Shown here piece by piece: positions 10,701-23,110 of a stretch of DNA of 64,000 nucleotides. Under the pieces are notes generated by a model, which was given only the letters and a program-made list of their open reading frames with translations, made no database searches and was not told the origin of the DNA. The DNA is taken from positions 4,084,968-4,148,967 of the forward strand of contig OY725497.1 of assembly GCA_963281255.1 (NCBI GenBank). Reading direction: 5' to 3'. This DNA is from Aphrocallistes beatrix (Eukaryota; Porifera; Hexactinellida; Sceptrulophora; Aphrocallistidae). Numbering within the stretch: the stretch's first letter is position 1; each line of letters starts with the position of its first letter. Made by a program: the position numbers and the translations under genes.

Positions 10701-13700
10701 ACGTTCAGTCGTGATAATGTGAAATGTAATCTGTTATATCGAATGGAGAGATCCCATGCAACGAGACATACAGATAGATAAATAGATGAGCTATGAGTGT
10801 TCCTCCTCTTAAGGATCGCAATGCTCAAGTGGAGCCGCGCTACACTCTCATCCGCACAGGCGCTGACATCATTCACCGGTTGGTGGGAGAGAACTTGAAG
10901 CTCTTCGCGGCACAAGAAGATTCCGACACTTGGAAGAGCTATCTGGACTACCTCGATGAGATTATTGTAGACGGTCTGTTCGAGTGCGTTCTTTGCTCTC
11001 TCAATTTCCTCATTTTCAACACAGACCCGACCAAAGACATCTCCCCCTTCATGATGGTCAAGTTGGAATTGCATGCCCCTGAGATTAGTTTCCTGCCTAC
11101 CCTGGACACAGATGACCCTGACGGGTTCTATGCGATTGTAGAAGGACTCGTTGATGATGTGTTCAAAGTCGCATCTCTAATCCCCCGCGTTGCTAAGCAC
11201 TGCGGGCAGGAGATGTACCACTCGGATGTGGATGAGATAGCAGAGTTGTCAGACATCAGAGACGAACTGCTCTCTCGTGTGCAGAAGGGAATCAATTCTG
11301 CTACCGATTACAGAGAGACGTTCAACACCTACTCATACCTGTGGATAGATGATAAGGAGGAGTTCATGCGCCAGTTCCTCTTGTACGGACATATGCTGAC
11401 TGCTGAGGAGATAGAACAGGTGTCCATCTGATCCTTTCAGTCTCTAATTTAATGTGCAGGTTGAATTTATATTTCTTTGTTAGTACGGCGATGATCCGAT
11501 TCCAGAGAATCGTCCCCATCTCTCCCAATTCAAGTCTCAGATAGACAACTACGAGAAGCTGTTCACAGAACTGAGCAGCATGGAGAAGACCACTTTGTTC
11601 GACAAGTGGTTCCTAGCCGACATCCACCCCTTCAAGCAGGGTCTGCTCAACACTGTGAAGAGGTGGAGTCTGATGTTCAAGCAGCACCTCACAGACCACG
11701 TGTACAACTCTCTTAATGAGCTGGAGAGCTTTGTCAAGGCTACCAAATCAGGACTTGATGTAAGAACCGCTGCGTGAAATATTTCGAGATTTTAACATGA
11801 TTTTTAGAAATATATTCTGCTATTTAAAGATGTTACCAATTTATAATTCTAACACTTCAGGTGAATATCGACGAGGGAGACTATGACACGCTGGTCAAGG
11901 TCATGTACCACCTCTCCGACATCAAGGACCGTGCCTCCTCGACTGACGGGATGTTCGAACCTCTGAAAGGTATGATTGAGCTGCTCAAGTCCTACGGACA
12001 GGAGGTGGGGGAGGAGGTGTACGAGCAGCTGCAGAGTCTCCCCGAGCAGTGGGTCGATCTGAAGAAGCTCTCTGTTGCTATGAAGCAGAATGTGGCGCCC
12101 TTGCAAGCCGCAGAGGTCAACCTCCTTCGGAGGAGATCGACTAACTTTGACGTACGACAGCACGAATTCAGAGAGATGTTCCGCAAGGTCAGTCCTTTCT
12201 GGCTGGATTCTGCGCGCCCTTACGCAACGCTGGACAAAATGTACGGAGAGACGAGTGAGATGGAACGGGAGATGAAGAGTTTGCAAGAGTCCGCCTCTCT
12301 ATTCGAGGTTAACTTGCCAGAATACAAGCAACTGAAGACTTGTAAGCGAGAGCTCAAGATCTTGAAGGACCTCTGGGACATGATCACTCTGGTGCAGAGC
12401 TCGTTCGAGGCGTGGAACTCCACCATGTGGAAGGAGATCAATGTGGAGCAGATGGAGATGGACTGCAAGAGATTCGCTAAGGACATTCGCGGTCTCGACA
12501 AGGAGTGCAGGGCGTGGGACGCGTACTGCGGATTGGACGGGATGGTGAAGAACATGGTGACGTCACTGAGAGCTGTGGGAGAGCTACAGAACCCGTCGAT
12601 AAGAGAGAGACATTGGGAGCAGCTTATGACGGCTACAAAGGTAGTTGGCAGGCATAATGTGGCTATTTGCGTTAATAAGCTTGTAAACATATTCTCTCTA
12701 GGTGACGTTCGTAATGTCTAACGACACTTGTCTTGCCGATCTGTTGAAGCTGAATTTGCATAATTTCGAGGACGAAGTACGGAATATCGTGGATAAGGCG
12801 AACAAAGAGCAGAAAATGGAGCAAGCGCTTAAAGACCTCGAAGTGACCTGGTCCCAAATGGAGTTTGAGTACGAGAAGCACGAGAGAACAGGACTGAAAC
12901 TTATCAAGGCTTCTGAGGAGCTGATTGAGATCCTGGAAGATAACCAGGTACAGCTACAGAACTATCTCCTCGACAAGTTCGTGGCCTTCTTCTTGGAGCA
13001 GTTCACATCTTGGCAGAAGCGGCTCAGTATCGTAGATTCCGTGATCGCCGTTCTGACAGAGGTCCAACGCACATGGTCGCATCTCGAGTCCATCTTCATC
13101 GGATCGGCAGACATCCGAGCTCAGCTGCCGAAGGAATCTGAACTGTTCGATGAGATTGACTCCACATTCAAGGAGAACATTACTGAGATGGTCAAGTTCT
13201 CGAATGTAGTGGAGTCTTGCAATCTCGCCGGTCTGTTGGGGCGGATAGAAGACATCCAGTCCAGACTAACCGTGTGCGAGAAGGCTCTAGCTGAATACCT
13301 GGATACCAAGAGGCTAGCATTCCCTCGATTCTACTTCATCTCATCCGTAGATCTTTTGGATATATTGTCAAAGGGAAATAACCCTCAAGCCGTTGCGAAA
13401 CATTTAGCGAAGCTGTTTGATAACGTGGCAGCACTCAAGTTTAAGGAGGAAGAGGGAGGCGTCCCCTCTAAACACGCAGTAGGGATGTACAGCAAGGAGA
13501 AGGAGTACGTGGACCTGTTCCAGAACTGCGAGTGCGTGGGTCAGGTGGAAATCTGGTTGAACCGACTGATGGACCGTACGCACGAAACCGTGAGAGAGAC
13601 GTTCGCAGACGGAGTTGTGTCGTACGAGGAGAAGGCCCGGGAACAGTGGATATTCGACTACCCTGCGCAAGTGGCACTCGCCGTTACTCAGATCTGGTGG

Positions 13701-16700
13701 ACGACAGAGGTGGGACTCGCGTTTTCACGCCTGGAGGAGGGCTATGAAAATGCAATGCGGGATTATTTTAAGAAGCAAGTTCAGCAGCTGCACACTTTGA
13801 TTGCGATGCTGTTGACAGACCTCAATAAGGGGGACCGACAGAAGATCATGACGATCTGTACCATTGGTAAGTCTGCCTTCAAAGGAGCTGTATAATGGCA
13901 GTCAATGGCTGGGCTTTCGTTTTAGTGGCAGATGCTATTTTGAAACTTCTGGTTGTTACTCTTTTTATTTGATTTTATTACGTAGATGTGCATGCACGAG
14001 ATGTTGTGGCGAAGATGATCGCTCAAAAGATAGAAAATGTACAAGCATTCTTATGGCTGAGTCAGCTGAGACACAGATGGTCTGAAGAGAAGAAGCACTG
14101 CTTTGGTAACATATGTGACGCCGAGTTCAGATACTCGTACGAGTACCTAGGGAACACTGCTCGACTCGTTATAACCCCACTCACGGACAGGTAAGTGTGC
14201 ATTGATGCTCTTTTATTATCGACATGTTGACTCTGATTATATTAATTCCGCTTACTTCAGATGTTACATCACTCTCACTCAATCGCTCCATCTAACCATG
14301 AGCGGTGCACCAGCTGGTCCGGCCGGTACTGGGAAGACAGAGACCACGAAAGATCTAGGACGCGCACTGGGGATAATGGTGTACGTGTTCAACTGCTCTG
14401 AACAGATGGACTACAAGTCTATTGGGAACATCTACAAAGGGTTATCGCAGACAGGTGCCTGGGGCTGCTTTGATGAATTCAACCGTATTGCAGTAGAAGT
14501 GCTGTCCGTAGTAGCTGTGCAAGTGAAATGCATCCAGGACTCGCTACGTGACAACAAGACACAGTTCATGTTCCTCGGGGAAGAAATCGTCCTGAAGAAC
14601 ACGGTCGGGATATTCATTACCATGAACCCAGGCTACGCCGGCCGCACGGAGCTGCCAGAGAACCTCAAGTCTCTGTTCAGGCCGTGCGCCATGGTAGTGC
14701 CGGACTTTGAGCTGATCTGTGAGATCATGTTAGTCGCTGAGGGCTTTATCGACGCCCGTCTTTTAGCTCGTAAGTTCATCACTCTCTACACCCTGTGTAA
14801 AGATCTTCTCTCGAAACAGAGGCACTATGACTGGGGGCTCAGGGCCATCAAATCTGTCTTGGTGGTAGCCGGTTCCCTCAAGCGAGGGGACAGAAGCAGA
14901 CCTGAAGATCAGGTGCTAATGCGCGCACTCAGAGATTTCAACATTCCTAAAATCATCACTGATGATCTTCCCGTGTTTATGGGACTCATTAGCGATCTGT
15001 TCCCTGCTCTCGACGTCCCGAGAAAGAGAGACGTGGACTTTGAGTCTACGGTAAGGAAAGCCGTCACTGAGTTGAAGTTACAGCCAGAAGATAGCTTCTG
15101 TCTCAAAATCGTACAGTTCGAAGAGATTCTAGTCGTACGCCACTCTGTGTTTGTTATTGGAGCTGCTGGCACCGGAAAAACTCAGATTATTAAAAGTCTC
15201 AACAAGACGTACCAACTGTTGGGTATGAAGCCTTACATCAACTACCTCAACCCCAAAGCTGTTACCACAGATGAACTCTTCGGAGTCATTAACCCCTCCA
15301 CGCGTGAGTGGAAGGACGGTCTCTTTTCAACCACCATGCGAGACCTCTCCAACATTCCGAACGAACATCCCAAGTGGATCGTCCTGGATGGGGACATTGA
15401 TCCCATGTGGATCGAGTCTCTCAACACAGTCATGGACGACAATAAAGTGCTCACTCTAGCTTCTAATGAGCGAGTCCCGCTCAATCCCTCTATGCGTCTA
15501 GTTTTCGAAATCTCACACGTGCGAGAAGCCACACCTGCCACTGTGTCCCGAGCTGGAATTCTGTTCGTTAACTACGCAGATCTCGGTTGGAACCCTCCGA
15601 TTGCTTCCTGGATTGACACTCGGCCGATTCAGTCAGAGAGGGCGAATCTCACCATCCTCTTCGACAAATACGTTCCCACCTGCTTAGACACGCTCCGCAC
15701 TCGCTTCCGTAAGATTACTCCCGTGGTCGACCAATGCATGACTCAGATGCTGTGCTACCTGCTGGAGTGTTTGCTCACCAAAGAGAACACGCCCCCTGAC
15801 TGCCCTAAGGAATGGTATGAACTCTATTTCGTATTCGCTTCTGTTTGGGCGTTTGGAGGTACCATGTTTCAGGATCAGTTGGTGGATTGGCGTGTCGAAT
15901 TTACCAAATGGTGGGTAAACGAATTCAAAGTGATCAAGTTTCCCACACAAGGCACTGTGTTCGATTACTATATCGACAATACTCAGCATAAGTGGGTACC
16001 ATGGGTTGAAAAGGTCCCCAAATTCTCTTACGACCCCGAGATCCCACTCCAGTCCGTTCTTGTGCACACCGCTGAAACGATGCGTATCCGATTTCTACTC
16101 GACATGTTAATGGAGAAGAGCCGTCCTGTGATGCTAATCGGAGCGGCCGGTTCAGGGAAAACAGTGCTTATCAACGACAAATTCACTGCTCTCTCAGAAG
16201 ATTATATGGTCACGACGATCCCCTTCAACAACTACACCACTTCCTTGATGTTGCAGGGAGTCATGGAGAAGCCGCTTGAGAAGAAAGCGGGCCGTAACTA
16301 TGGACCTCCTGGTCTCAAGAAACTAATCTACTTCATTGACGATATGAACATGCCTGAGGTTAGTTGACATTCATCATCCGCTAAAGTATGTGTCATAACA
16401 CACTGTCCCACTTATCTCCATTATAATCCTTTATCCTAGGAACCTGCCTAAACTAGCGAATAAATTGCTTGGGTCATAATGATATAATAAGGGGCATGCC
16501 TAATTTCCGGGACGGACATCCCGAAAATCTAGGTACCTAGTAATTTCCGGGACGGGACGAGTCAAGATGCCTAATTTCCGGGACGGGACAGAAAAGGTAC
16601 CTAATTTCCGGGACGGGATCCTGTCCCGTCCCAGAAATTAGGTACATGATTTTCCGGGACGGTCCCGTCCCGTCCCGGAAATTAGGCTTGCATTCTACTA

Positions 16701-19700
16701 ATTCGCTTTGAATCACGATTAAAGCGATTAAAATTTGTTTCACTGAATTAGGTGGACTTCTACGGGACAGTACAACCGCACACTCTGATCAGACAGCATC
16801 TGGATTACACCATGTGGTACGACAGACAGAAGCTAATACTGAAGGAAGTGCATCGCTGTCAGTACGTGGCCTGTATGAACCCAACATCCGGCTCTTTCAC
16901 CATCAATCCGAGGTTGCAGAGACACTTCTGCGTTTTCGGTATCAGTTTGCCAGGTCCGCAGGCCCTGCAGACGATCTACCAGAATATCTTCCAGGGCCAT
17001 CTCAAGCAAGGGAACTTCTCATCCACTATTCAGCGGATTTCAGAGAAGATTGTGCAGGCAGCACTTAACTTGCATATTAAAGTCTCTACAACCTTCCTTC
17101 CCACCGCAATTAAGTTCCACTACCTCTTCAACCTGCGCGACATGTCCAACATATTTCAAGGAATTCTCTACAGTATGCCCGAGATATTCAAGACCCCGAT
17201 TGACATAGTGCGTCTCTGGCTGCACGAGTCTACCCGTGTGTATTGCGATAAGCTCATTGATTTGAAGGACATTGAAATGTTTGACAAAATTAAGCTGGAA
17301 GTCGCTCAGCAAACGTTCGAAGATATGGACGAAGAAAGCCTCAACTTGAACCCACTTATCTTCTGCCATTTTGCAATGGGTATCGGTGAGCCCAAGTACT
17401 CCATGGTCTCCAACTGGGATAACCTCAAGAAGATTCTAGATGAGGCGCTGGAGTCTTACAACGAAGTGAATGCTGTGATGAACCTAGTACTGTTTGAGGA
17501 CGCCATGCAGCACGTCTGTCGCATCAACCGAATCCTCGAAGCTCCGAGAGGAAACGCACTCTTAGTGGGAGTGGGCGGATCAGGTAAGCAGAGTCTGACA
17601 CGGCTTGCTGCCTCTGTTAGCGCGTTAGATGTTTTCCAGATAACTCTACGGAAGGGCTACAGCATGGCCGACATGCGAGTTGATCTTGCTCAGCTCTATC
17701 TGAAGGCAGGCGTTAAGAATATCGGTACCGTGTTCCTACTCACTGACGCTCAAATCCCGGAAGAGAAATTCCTGGTACTGGTGAACGATCTGCTCGCGTC
17801 TGGCGAGATCCCAGACCTATTCGCGGATGATGACATGGAAATTATTTATTCAGGTGTGAAGAATGAGGTGAAAGGATTGGGGATGGAGGATACGCGGGAG
17901 AACTGCTGGAGTTTCTTTATCGACCGAGTGAGACGACAGCTTAAAGTGGTACTCTGCTTCTCACCTGTAGGCACGACCCTACGGGTTCGAGCTAGGAAGT
18001 TTCCTGCTGTTGTGAATTGTTGCAGCATTGACTGGTTCCACGAGTGGCCTGAGTCGGCCATGGTGTCCGTCAGCGAGCGGTTCATCTCTGAGAGCGAGTT
18101 CGTCCCCGAGGAAACTCGGGGTTCCACATCCCGCTTCATGGCATACGTGCATCGTTGTGTTAATAAGATGAGCAAAGTTTTCCTGACCAATGAACGCAGA
18201 TACAACTACACCACGCCCAAAACTTTCCTAGAGCTGATCAGTCTCTACCTCAACATGCTCGCTACTAAGAACAAAGAGCTCATTGATAATATCGAGCGGC
18301 TGGAGAATGGCCTGACCAAACTAATCAACACGTCTTCCCAAGTCGACGATCTGAAGGAGAAGCTGAAGGCGCAGGAGATTGAGTTGAAGCAGAAGAATGA
18401 AGATGCTGATGCTCTGATCCAGCGCGTGGGCGTCGAGACGGAGATTGTGCAAAAGGAGAAATCTGTCGCGGATGTGGAAGAGAAGAAAGTGGCCGTGAAG
18501 GCGGAAGAAGTGACGGCTAAACAGAAGTCCTGTGAGGAAGATCTCGCTAAAGCAGAGCCCGCACTGATAGCGGCTTCAAACGCTCTGGACACGCTGAATA
18601 AGAATAACCTGAGTGAGTTGAAGGCTTTCTCCCAGCCGCCCCCGGCCGTCCTGATGGTAACCTCAGCCTGTATGGTGCTGCTTGCGCCATCCAGTAAGAT
18701 CCCTAAAGACCGTAGCTGGAAGTCCTCTAAGATCATGATGGGAAAGGTGGACCAGTTTCTCGATTCGCTGCTTCACTACGATAAAGAGAATATTGGAGAC
18801 AATAACTTGAAGGAAGTACAGAGATATCTGGACGACCCTGAATTTAACTTCGAGAATATTTGCACCAAGTCCATCGCAGCCGCGGGTCTCTGCTCCTGGG
18901 CTGTCAACATCGTCGCTTACTATCGTATCTTCTGTGATGTGGAGCCTAAGAGATTGGCGCTAAAAGCTGCGAATGATGAGCTGGCTGCTGCTCAAGACAA
19001 ACTCTCCAAGATACAGAGCAAGCTGAAAGCTCTGAATGACAATCTCGCAGGACTGACACGAGAGTTTGAAGAGGCGACATCCGCGAAACTTAAGTGCCAG
19101 CAGGAAGCCGAAGAGACTGCCCAGACGATCTCACTCGCTAACAGGCTGGTGGGGGGGCTTGGTTCTGAGAAAGTTCGTTGGAAAGATACTATTGAGCAGT
19201 TTAAAGAAGAGCTAAAGAAGCTGCCTGGAGATGTCTTACTCGCATCTGCCTACCTGTCATACATGGGCTGCTTCAGTCGCTCTTACCGTGTGGATCTGCT
19301 GGAGAACAACTGGTTACCCCATTTTAAGGAGACAAAGGTATGTTATAATGGAGGCCCTTGAATAATCACCCCCCCCCCCATGGGTGCTAATCTTTTCAAT
19401 ACTTATTTAGCCTCCAATCTCATACACTGAAGGTCTGGATCTATTGAAATTGCTGACGGATGATGCTAAGATTGCACAATGGAATAATGAGGACCTGCCT
19501 AACGACAGAATGTCTATTGAGAATGCAACCATCTTACTCAACGCAGAGCGATGGTCTCTAATGATTGACCCACAGCTGCAGGGAATTAAGTGGATAAAAA
19601 CGCGAGTGGGAAAAGCTTTGAAAATTGTTCGTCTCGGACAAAGAGGTTATCTTGACACTATTGAGCGAGCTGTGTCATCAGGTGAGTCGCATGTTGTAAG

Positions 19701-22700
19701 ATGACGAATCAAGAGTGATGAATAAGTGAGGGAGTAACGGGTCTATGCACTGTTCTATTTGTAGGAGACACTATGCTTCTGGAGAATATCGGGGAGAATG
19801 TGGAACCGGTGTTAGATGCTCTGATTGGTAGAAACACGATCAAGAAGGGGCGCTACATCCGGATAGGCGACAAAGAAGTGGAGTACGATCCTAGGTTCAA
19901 GCTAATCCTCCATACTAAATTAGCGAATCCGCATTACAAGCCTGAGATGCAGGCTCAGACCACTCTCATCAATTTCATGGTCACTCGCGAAGGTTTGGAA
20001 GACCAGCTGTTGGCAGATGTAGTGGGCTATGAACGGCCAGATCTTGAGAAATCCAAGGTTTGATGGCAGACAATTCTAATTTATTTCACTTAACCTCTTC
20101 TTTTCCCAAATGCGAATGGACTATTTATTAGGTTCTATCCATTTTATTATTGTTTCTCTCTCAAGGCGGAGCTAACCAAACAGCAGAACGACTTCAAAAT
20201 CAAGTTGAAAGAGTTGGAGGATTCCTTGCTTCACAGACTCTCTTCTGCTAAGGGAAACATTCTCAAGGACACCGCACTGGTGGAGAATCTTGAGATCACC
20301 AAAGCAACTGCTCAGGACATCGAAGTGAAAGTGAAAGAAGCGAAGAAAACAGAGGAGCAAATAAACTTGACTCGAGAGAGCTATCGCCCCGTAGCTTCTC
20401 GAGCCGCGCTCCTCTACTTCATACTGAACGACCTCCACAAGATCCACCCCATGTACCAGTTCTCTCTCAAAGCTTTCAATGTTGTCTTTGAGAAGGCAAT
20501 TAATAAGGCGCCATCTGCGGAAACCATTAAAGAGCGAGTGGAAATATTGATTGATTACGTCACGTATGCGGTGTTCATTTACACCTCTCGAGGTCTCTTC
20601 GAGAGAGACAAGATCATCTTCACCACACAGGTCGTGTTCCAAGTGCTGCTCTCAGCTAAGGATATAGATCCCGGGGAGCTAGACTTCTTGCTTCGATTTC
20701 CGATTATACAAAATGTCGTTTCTCCTGTCGACTTCCTCAACAACGTCGCTTGGGGCGGAGTAAAGGCTCTGTCAGCGATGGATCAGTTTAGGAATCTTGA
20801 TCGAGATATCGAGGGTTCAGCAAAAAGATGGAAGAAATTCGTAGAGTCAGAGTGTCCCGAGAAAGAGAAGTTCCCTCAAGAGTGGAAGAATAAGAGTAGT
20901 CTCCAGAAGTTGTGCATGATGCGCGCTCTACGCCCGGACAGGATGACATATGCGGTGACCCTTTTCGTAGATGAGAAGCTTGGGAGAAAATATGTGGAAG
21001 GGCGTGGGATCGAGTTCGCGAAATCTTTCGAGGAAACAGGTCCTGAGACTCCTGTCTTCTTCATCCTGTCCGCTGGCGTAGATCCTTTGAAGGACGTGGA
21101 AATCTTAGGCAAAAAGTTGGGATTCACAAGTGACAATAAGAACTTCCACAACATTTCACTGGGACAAGGTCAAGAGGTGGTAGCGGAGGGAGCTTTAGAT
21201 CGGTCTGCCGAGGAGGGCCATTGGGTCGTATTGCAGAATATCCATCTGGTGGCTCGTTGGCTTCCTTCCCTTGAGAAGAAACTGGAGTCCACTGCTATGA
21301 GCGGACACAATAATTACCGGGTGTTTATGTCCGCAGAACCTTCATCTACTGTGGAGTCGCACATCATTCCGCAGGGCATCCTCCAGTCTTCGATCAAAAT
21401 CACTAACGAACCACCCACAGGGATTAAGGCTAATCTCCACGCGGCGATGGACAATTTCTCACAAGATACACTTGAAATGTGCGCAAAGGAGAATGAGTTC
21501 AAATCAATTCTATTCGCGCTCTGTTATTTCCATGCGGTTGTTTCTGAACGGCGTAAATTCGGGCCGCAGGGATGGAATCGCATCTACCCCTACAACATGG
21601 GAGACCTCGCTATGTCCGCCAATGTTCTATACAATTACCTTGAAGCAAATCCAAAAGTACCATGGACTGATTTGCGCTACCTGTTCGGAGAGATCATGTA
21701 CGGAGGCCATATCACTGATGATTGGGATCGCTGTCTGTGCAGGACTTACTTGGAAGAGTACATGCGACCCGAGCTGCTGGATGGAGAGATGGAGTACGCG
21801 CCTGGCTTCACTTGCCCGCCTAACGTAGACTATAATGGGTATCACCAGTATGTTGATGACCTGCTGCCCCCTGAGTCTCCTTACCTCTACGGACTGCACC
21901 CTAACGCCGAAATAGGATTCCTGACGACTGCATCTGATAATCTCTTCAAAACAGTGCTCGAAATGCAACCGAAGGAAACAGGGTCGAGCGCGGCTACTGG
22001 GATGAGTCGTGAGGAGAAGATTAAGAGCCTCCTGGACGAAATTCTGGATAAGCTGCCGGAGGAGTTCAACGTTCCTGAGCTGATGGCGCGAGCAGAGGAA
22101 CGCACTCCTTACATCGTGGTCGCATTCCAGGAATGTGAACGGATGAATAACCTAACCAAAGAAATGAAACGTTCTTTGAAGGAGCTTGATCTAGGACTGA
22201 AGGTTTGTTGGTACATTTTAATTATACTTGTAACGCGAAAAAGGATATTCGATATTTGTAGTGACATCAATTCCGCGGATACTTTGTTATAGAGCGTTTT
22301 ATTATTTTTATTAAAGGATTTCCGAGATTTATTCAGTTTAATTTGTATAAGCGATGAGAGAGTGAGAGACAAACCTATTTCTAGCATTGATGAAGATTCA
22401 TTGGTTCTATTAGCCATGCCGTGCTTAATCAGAGACACAATATGCGATCTCTACCCCTATCTTATGATTGTATTCAAATGCATTTAATCTAGGGAGAGCT
22501 GACAATCTCACCACATATGGAAGTCCTTGGCAATTCTCTATTCTTCGACAATGTGCCTGAAGTGTGGGCTTCACGGGCATATCCATCTCTCAACAAACTT
22601 GGAACTTGGTTTGTGGATCTCCTCGCTCGAGTGAAGGAGCTTGAGAATTGGGTATCCGATTTTCAGATGCCAGCGGCAATCTGGCTAGCTGGTTTCTTCA

Positions 22701-23110
22701 ATCCACAGTCCTTCCTGACAGCCATCATGCAGTCTATGGCTAGGAAGAACGAGTGGCCTCTTGACAAGATGTGTCTCCAGTGTGACGTCACTAAAAAGAA
22801 CCGCGAGGATTTCGCAAGTGCGCCTAGAGAGGGCGCGTACATCCATGGACTCTTCATGGAGGGTGCCAGATGGGACACACAAACAGGTGTGATTCAAGAT
22901 GCGCGGCTAAAGGAGCTCACCCCTACCACCCCTGTTATTTTTATCCGTGCAATCCCGGTGGATAAACAGGAGACGAAAAACATCTACCCCTGCCCAGTGT
23001 ACAAGACGAGACAACGAGGTCACACCTACGTCTGGACGTTCAACCTGAAGACGAAGGAAAAAGCTTCTAAGTGGGTCATTGCTGGCGTAGCTATTCTCCT
23101 GCAGATCTAG
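1732..23110 (+). CDS. DNAH9/11/17: Axonemal outer-arm beta-type dynein heavy chain, complete, 18 exons
   Basis: Exons: 1732-2088, 2154-2350, 8220-8409, 8482-8793, 9000-9844, 9991-10385, 10454-10623, 10814-11419, 11484-11759, 11861-12640, 12702-13866, 13986-14190, 14261-16358, 16752-19337, 19411-19681, 19765-20057, 20166-22202, 22493-23110. All junctions are GT-AG and frames join cleanly to 4466 aa, the usual length for DNAH9/11/17. The N-terminal tail fills exons 1-12. P-loops: AAA1 [10 protein letters not shown] (about residue 1852), AAA2 GAAGTGKTQ (about 2133), AAA3 GAAGSGKTV (about 2459), AAA4 GVGGSGKQS (about 2806). A coiled-coil stalk with the microtubule-binding tip lies near 18240-19190. 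The C-terminal [12 protein letters not shown] and [17 protein letters not shown] stretches are typical of outer-arm beta chains. The protein powers ciliary beating. Start: the first ATG of the conserved N terminus. Intron 2 (5.9 kb) holds two other genes. Choice among DNAH9, 11 and 17 is not resolved. Confidence 0.95.
2560..4605 (+). CDS. INTS13: Integrator complex subunit 13 (Asunder)
   Basis: A single-exon 681-aa protein, close to the usual length of about 700. INTS13 belongs to an Integrator arm that works with the RNA-cleaving module on snRNA and other nascent transcripts; it is also needed for dynein positioning and spermatogenesis in flies. Matching blocks are the N-terminal [14 protein letters not shown], central IPMKEEQ and [30 protein letters not shown], and the C-terminal SLLTMWSLN...[16 protein letters not shown], the region known to bind the cleavage module. 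The N-terminal half corresponds to a divergent VWA fold. It lies inside dynein intron 2 on the same strand, starting 209 nt after the splice donor, so it needs its own promoter and polyadenylation within that intron. Confidence 0.9.
   Translation: MESKTVLALGWSAYLNELSEQNKPIQSDIPSIKPKPQTPLPPRTLWTRCLEAVVEFSRVAFDLFYGIHYLSVVCADHVEIKNKAMITWELGDQRLSKLQTALASYERPFSDPQALAQHQTASCVNSLTESLKMVFLPTQTELQNPAKSFPSRILLISAVSNEAQLSEIQNNLATCLCSKTFLQHSQLDITLLNVHFDFCPNRPPTLPQCTIAPGCSFRCISCPGNQVSAQVMALCRVFYSLSSVIIKGIPMKEEQSKPAPSHHFDVELYHSQEAQRDFLRTSGCTTPPGVKQDQGELVFDFKWCSPKKSNLEFRFCSGSWRISPVLVSHRPTACLFTFLHQGNQVLLEHHRPQGTPADSPTPTPISFTLLTHNKAAFLHSIPHINHTPIDDPPPVPSSATSRAHESRVEEFVRLMERYKLAPLPAESLAPFGYISPCDQALHKLLFQNHQLPLTQSDSLLHQLSDRFRPILSTQELPSISEEAITTCKDLLSELDSMMRKGEPLIQTRTIPKGKREDNYMQLWRELIYLLDGSRRICEGAQQVYAHLLSLLQNLPQEHLTAALMQTFEEAKSETEKHMSQLAHVPQADQRVRRTLSLQESTGVKRKLDGFPIQQSFTPSRVNMQPPRQQISLLTMWSLNTEKDAKSRHVEFAGRANSTSNRAELYGLRTRDPMQGEHSLNL
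4776..6893 (-). CDS. Membrane-anchored bacterial-type UDP-galactopyranose mutase fused to a DUF3431-like domain
   Basis: A 705-aa single-exon protein. Residues 8-21 form one hydrophobic segment after a basic MKTFYRR start, a type II signal anchor that suggests a Golgi-lumen enzyme. Residues about 60-440 match bacterial Glf (UGM), the FAD enzyme converting UDP-galactopyranose to UDP-galactofuranose: [72 protein letters not shown]. About 460-705 form a second domain whose [16 protein letters not shown] and LWTRLFRG segments resemble DUF3431, a putative glycosyltransferase-like family. Usual UGMs are soluble, about 370-500 aa, with no such extension. The gene lies inside dynein intron 2 on the opposite strand. 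UGM call firm; DUF3431 and Golgi location inferred. Confidence 0.85.
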   Translation of the reverse strand: MKTFYRRLVLAFCIILTLILFRKNLHWISINVKVNLRIVQNNNLLKELKEKSEGSDGKHKYDVLVVGAGLSGAVLAHLHATVLNQSVLVVEKRNHIAGNIYDFDNELGIRVSLYGAHLFHTNDEQVWRFVNKFSRWTPYQHRVIGKVDNKLVPIPVNIQTVNSLMEENLKNHEHMQKWLKVHQEDIPDPKNGEEAGLARVGKELYEKIFKTYTKKQWNKFPAELDPSILQRIPVRDDFDDRYFPDDPYQALPVGGYTAFARNMLTHARITTHLGVDYIESGKNGHIDISNFKKVFFTGPIDRYYAGRGLDSLEYRSIKFETLHFENISYYQSNSVVNYPQGPETFTRIVEYKHLYTQYTQETKGTTIVREYSTDKGDPYYPVLNEKNRILYSKYRNLAESEESSKNVHFVGRLASFKYFNMDQAIQNAINEFKKIYEEEGVSFEDEKIYGKTTLKDMNRIFNRAHNNPSLSIITTNCENGLDFLQQFTNLCNTHDVSIYIYQRCGVSSDLSGEYGACRVNQVKLPETTSVSQTWLFHMLYKSFGFKNINIFLPNPPEFHRYQDVMAVIDRMQQNVKSFEPSDYIKIPREEMAEQFDTNASYICSLSQLNSKTYAKNMCEWYSLLTGTKENCLNFRSSSGGEFLVTEALIRRTISMHRQWMESMYGKMSKETDSIYMERLWTRLFRGPTTISKEERLKCYFNEAFN
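6894..8219. other. Gene-free 3' part of dynein intron 2
   Basis: AT-rich. It must hold the promoter of the UGM gene near 6894-7000. A GGACGGACGGG-type short repeat remnant is seen near 7132-7160 and an inverted repeat at 7934-8197. The 62-codon frame near 7490-7678 has no recognisable product. Confidence 0.5.
7934..8197. repeat. Imperfect inverted repeat (MITE or foldback remnant)
   Basis: The left arm contains TTCTAGCCATCAT, AATCGACGTAGAAGTGTCTC and GTTATGGTTTTAAAGTTA. The right arm has their complements in reverse order: TAACTTTAAAACACCATAAC (about 8075-8094), GAGACATTTCTACGTCGATT and ATGATGGTTAGAA. The arms are about 100 nt with few mismatches around a short loop near 8045-8073. No coding capacity. 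It ends about 20 nt before the exon 3 acceptor. Confidence 0.65.
16499..16687. repeat. GC-rich palindromic repeat cluster in a dynein intron
   Basis: Within the 393-nt intron 16359-16751, TAATTTCCGGGACGG occurs at 16501, 16541, 16572 and 16602, and its reverse complement (CCGTCCCGGAAATTA-type) near 16624-16640 and 16669-16685. TTTCCGGGACGG followed by CCCGTCCCGGAAA at about 16650-16684 makes a strong hairpin. The sequence is much more GC-rich than its surroundings. Confidence 0.75.

Noticed and set aside
20172-20642. 156-codon minus-strand frame
   Set aside because: Lies wholly antisense to the conserved dynein AAA5/AAA6 exon; a codon-bias shadow.
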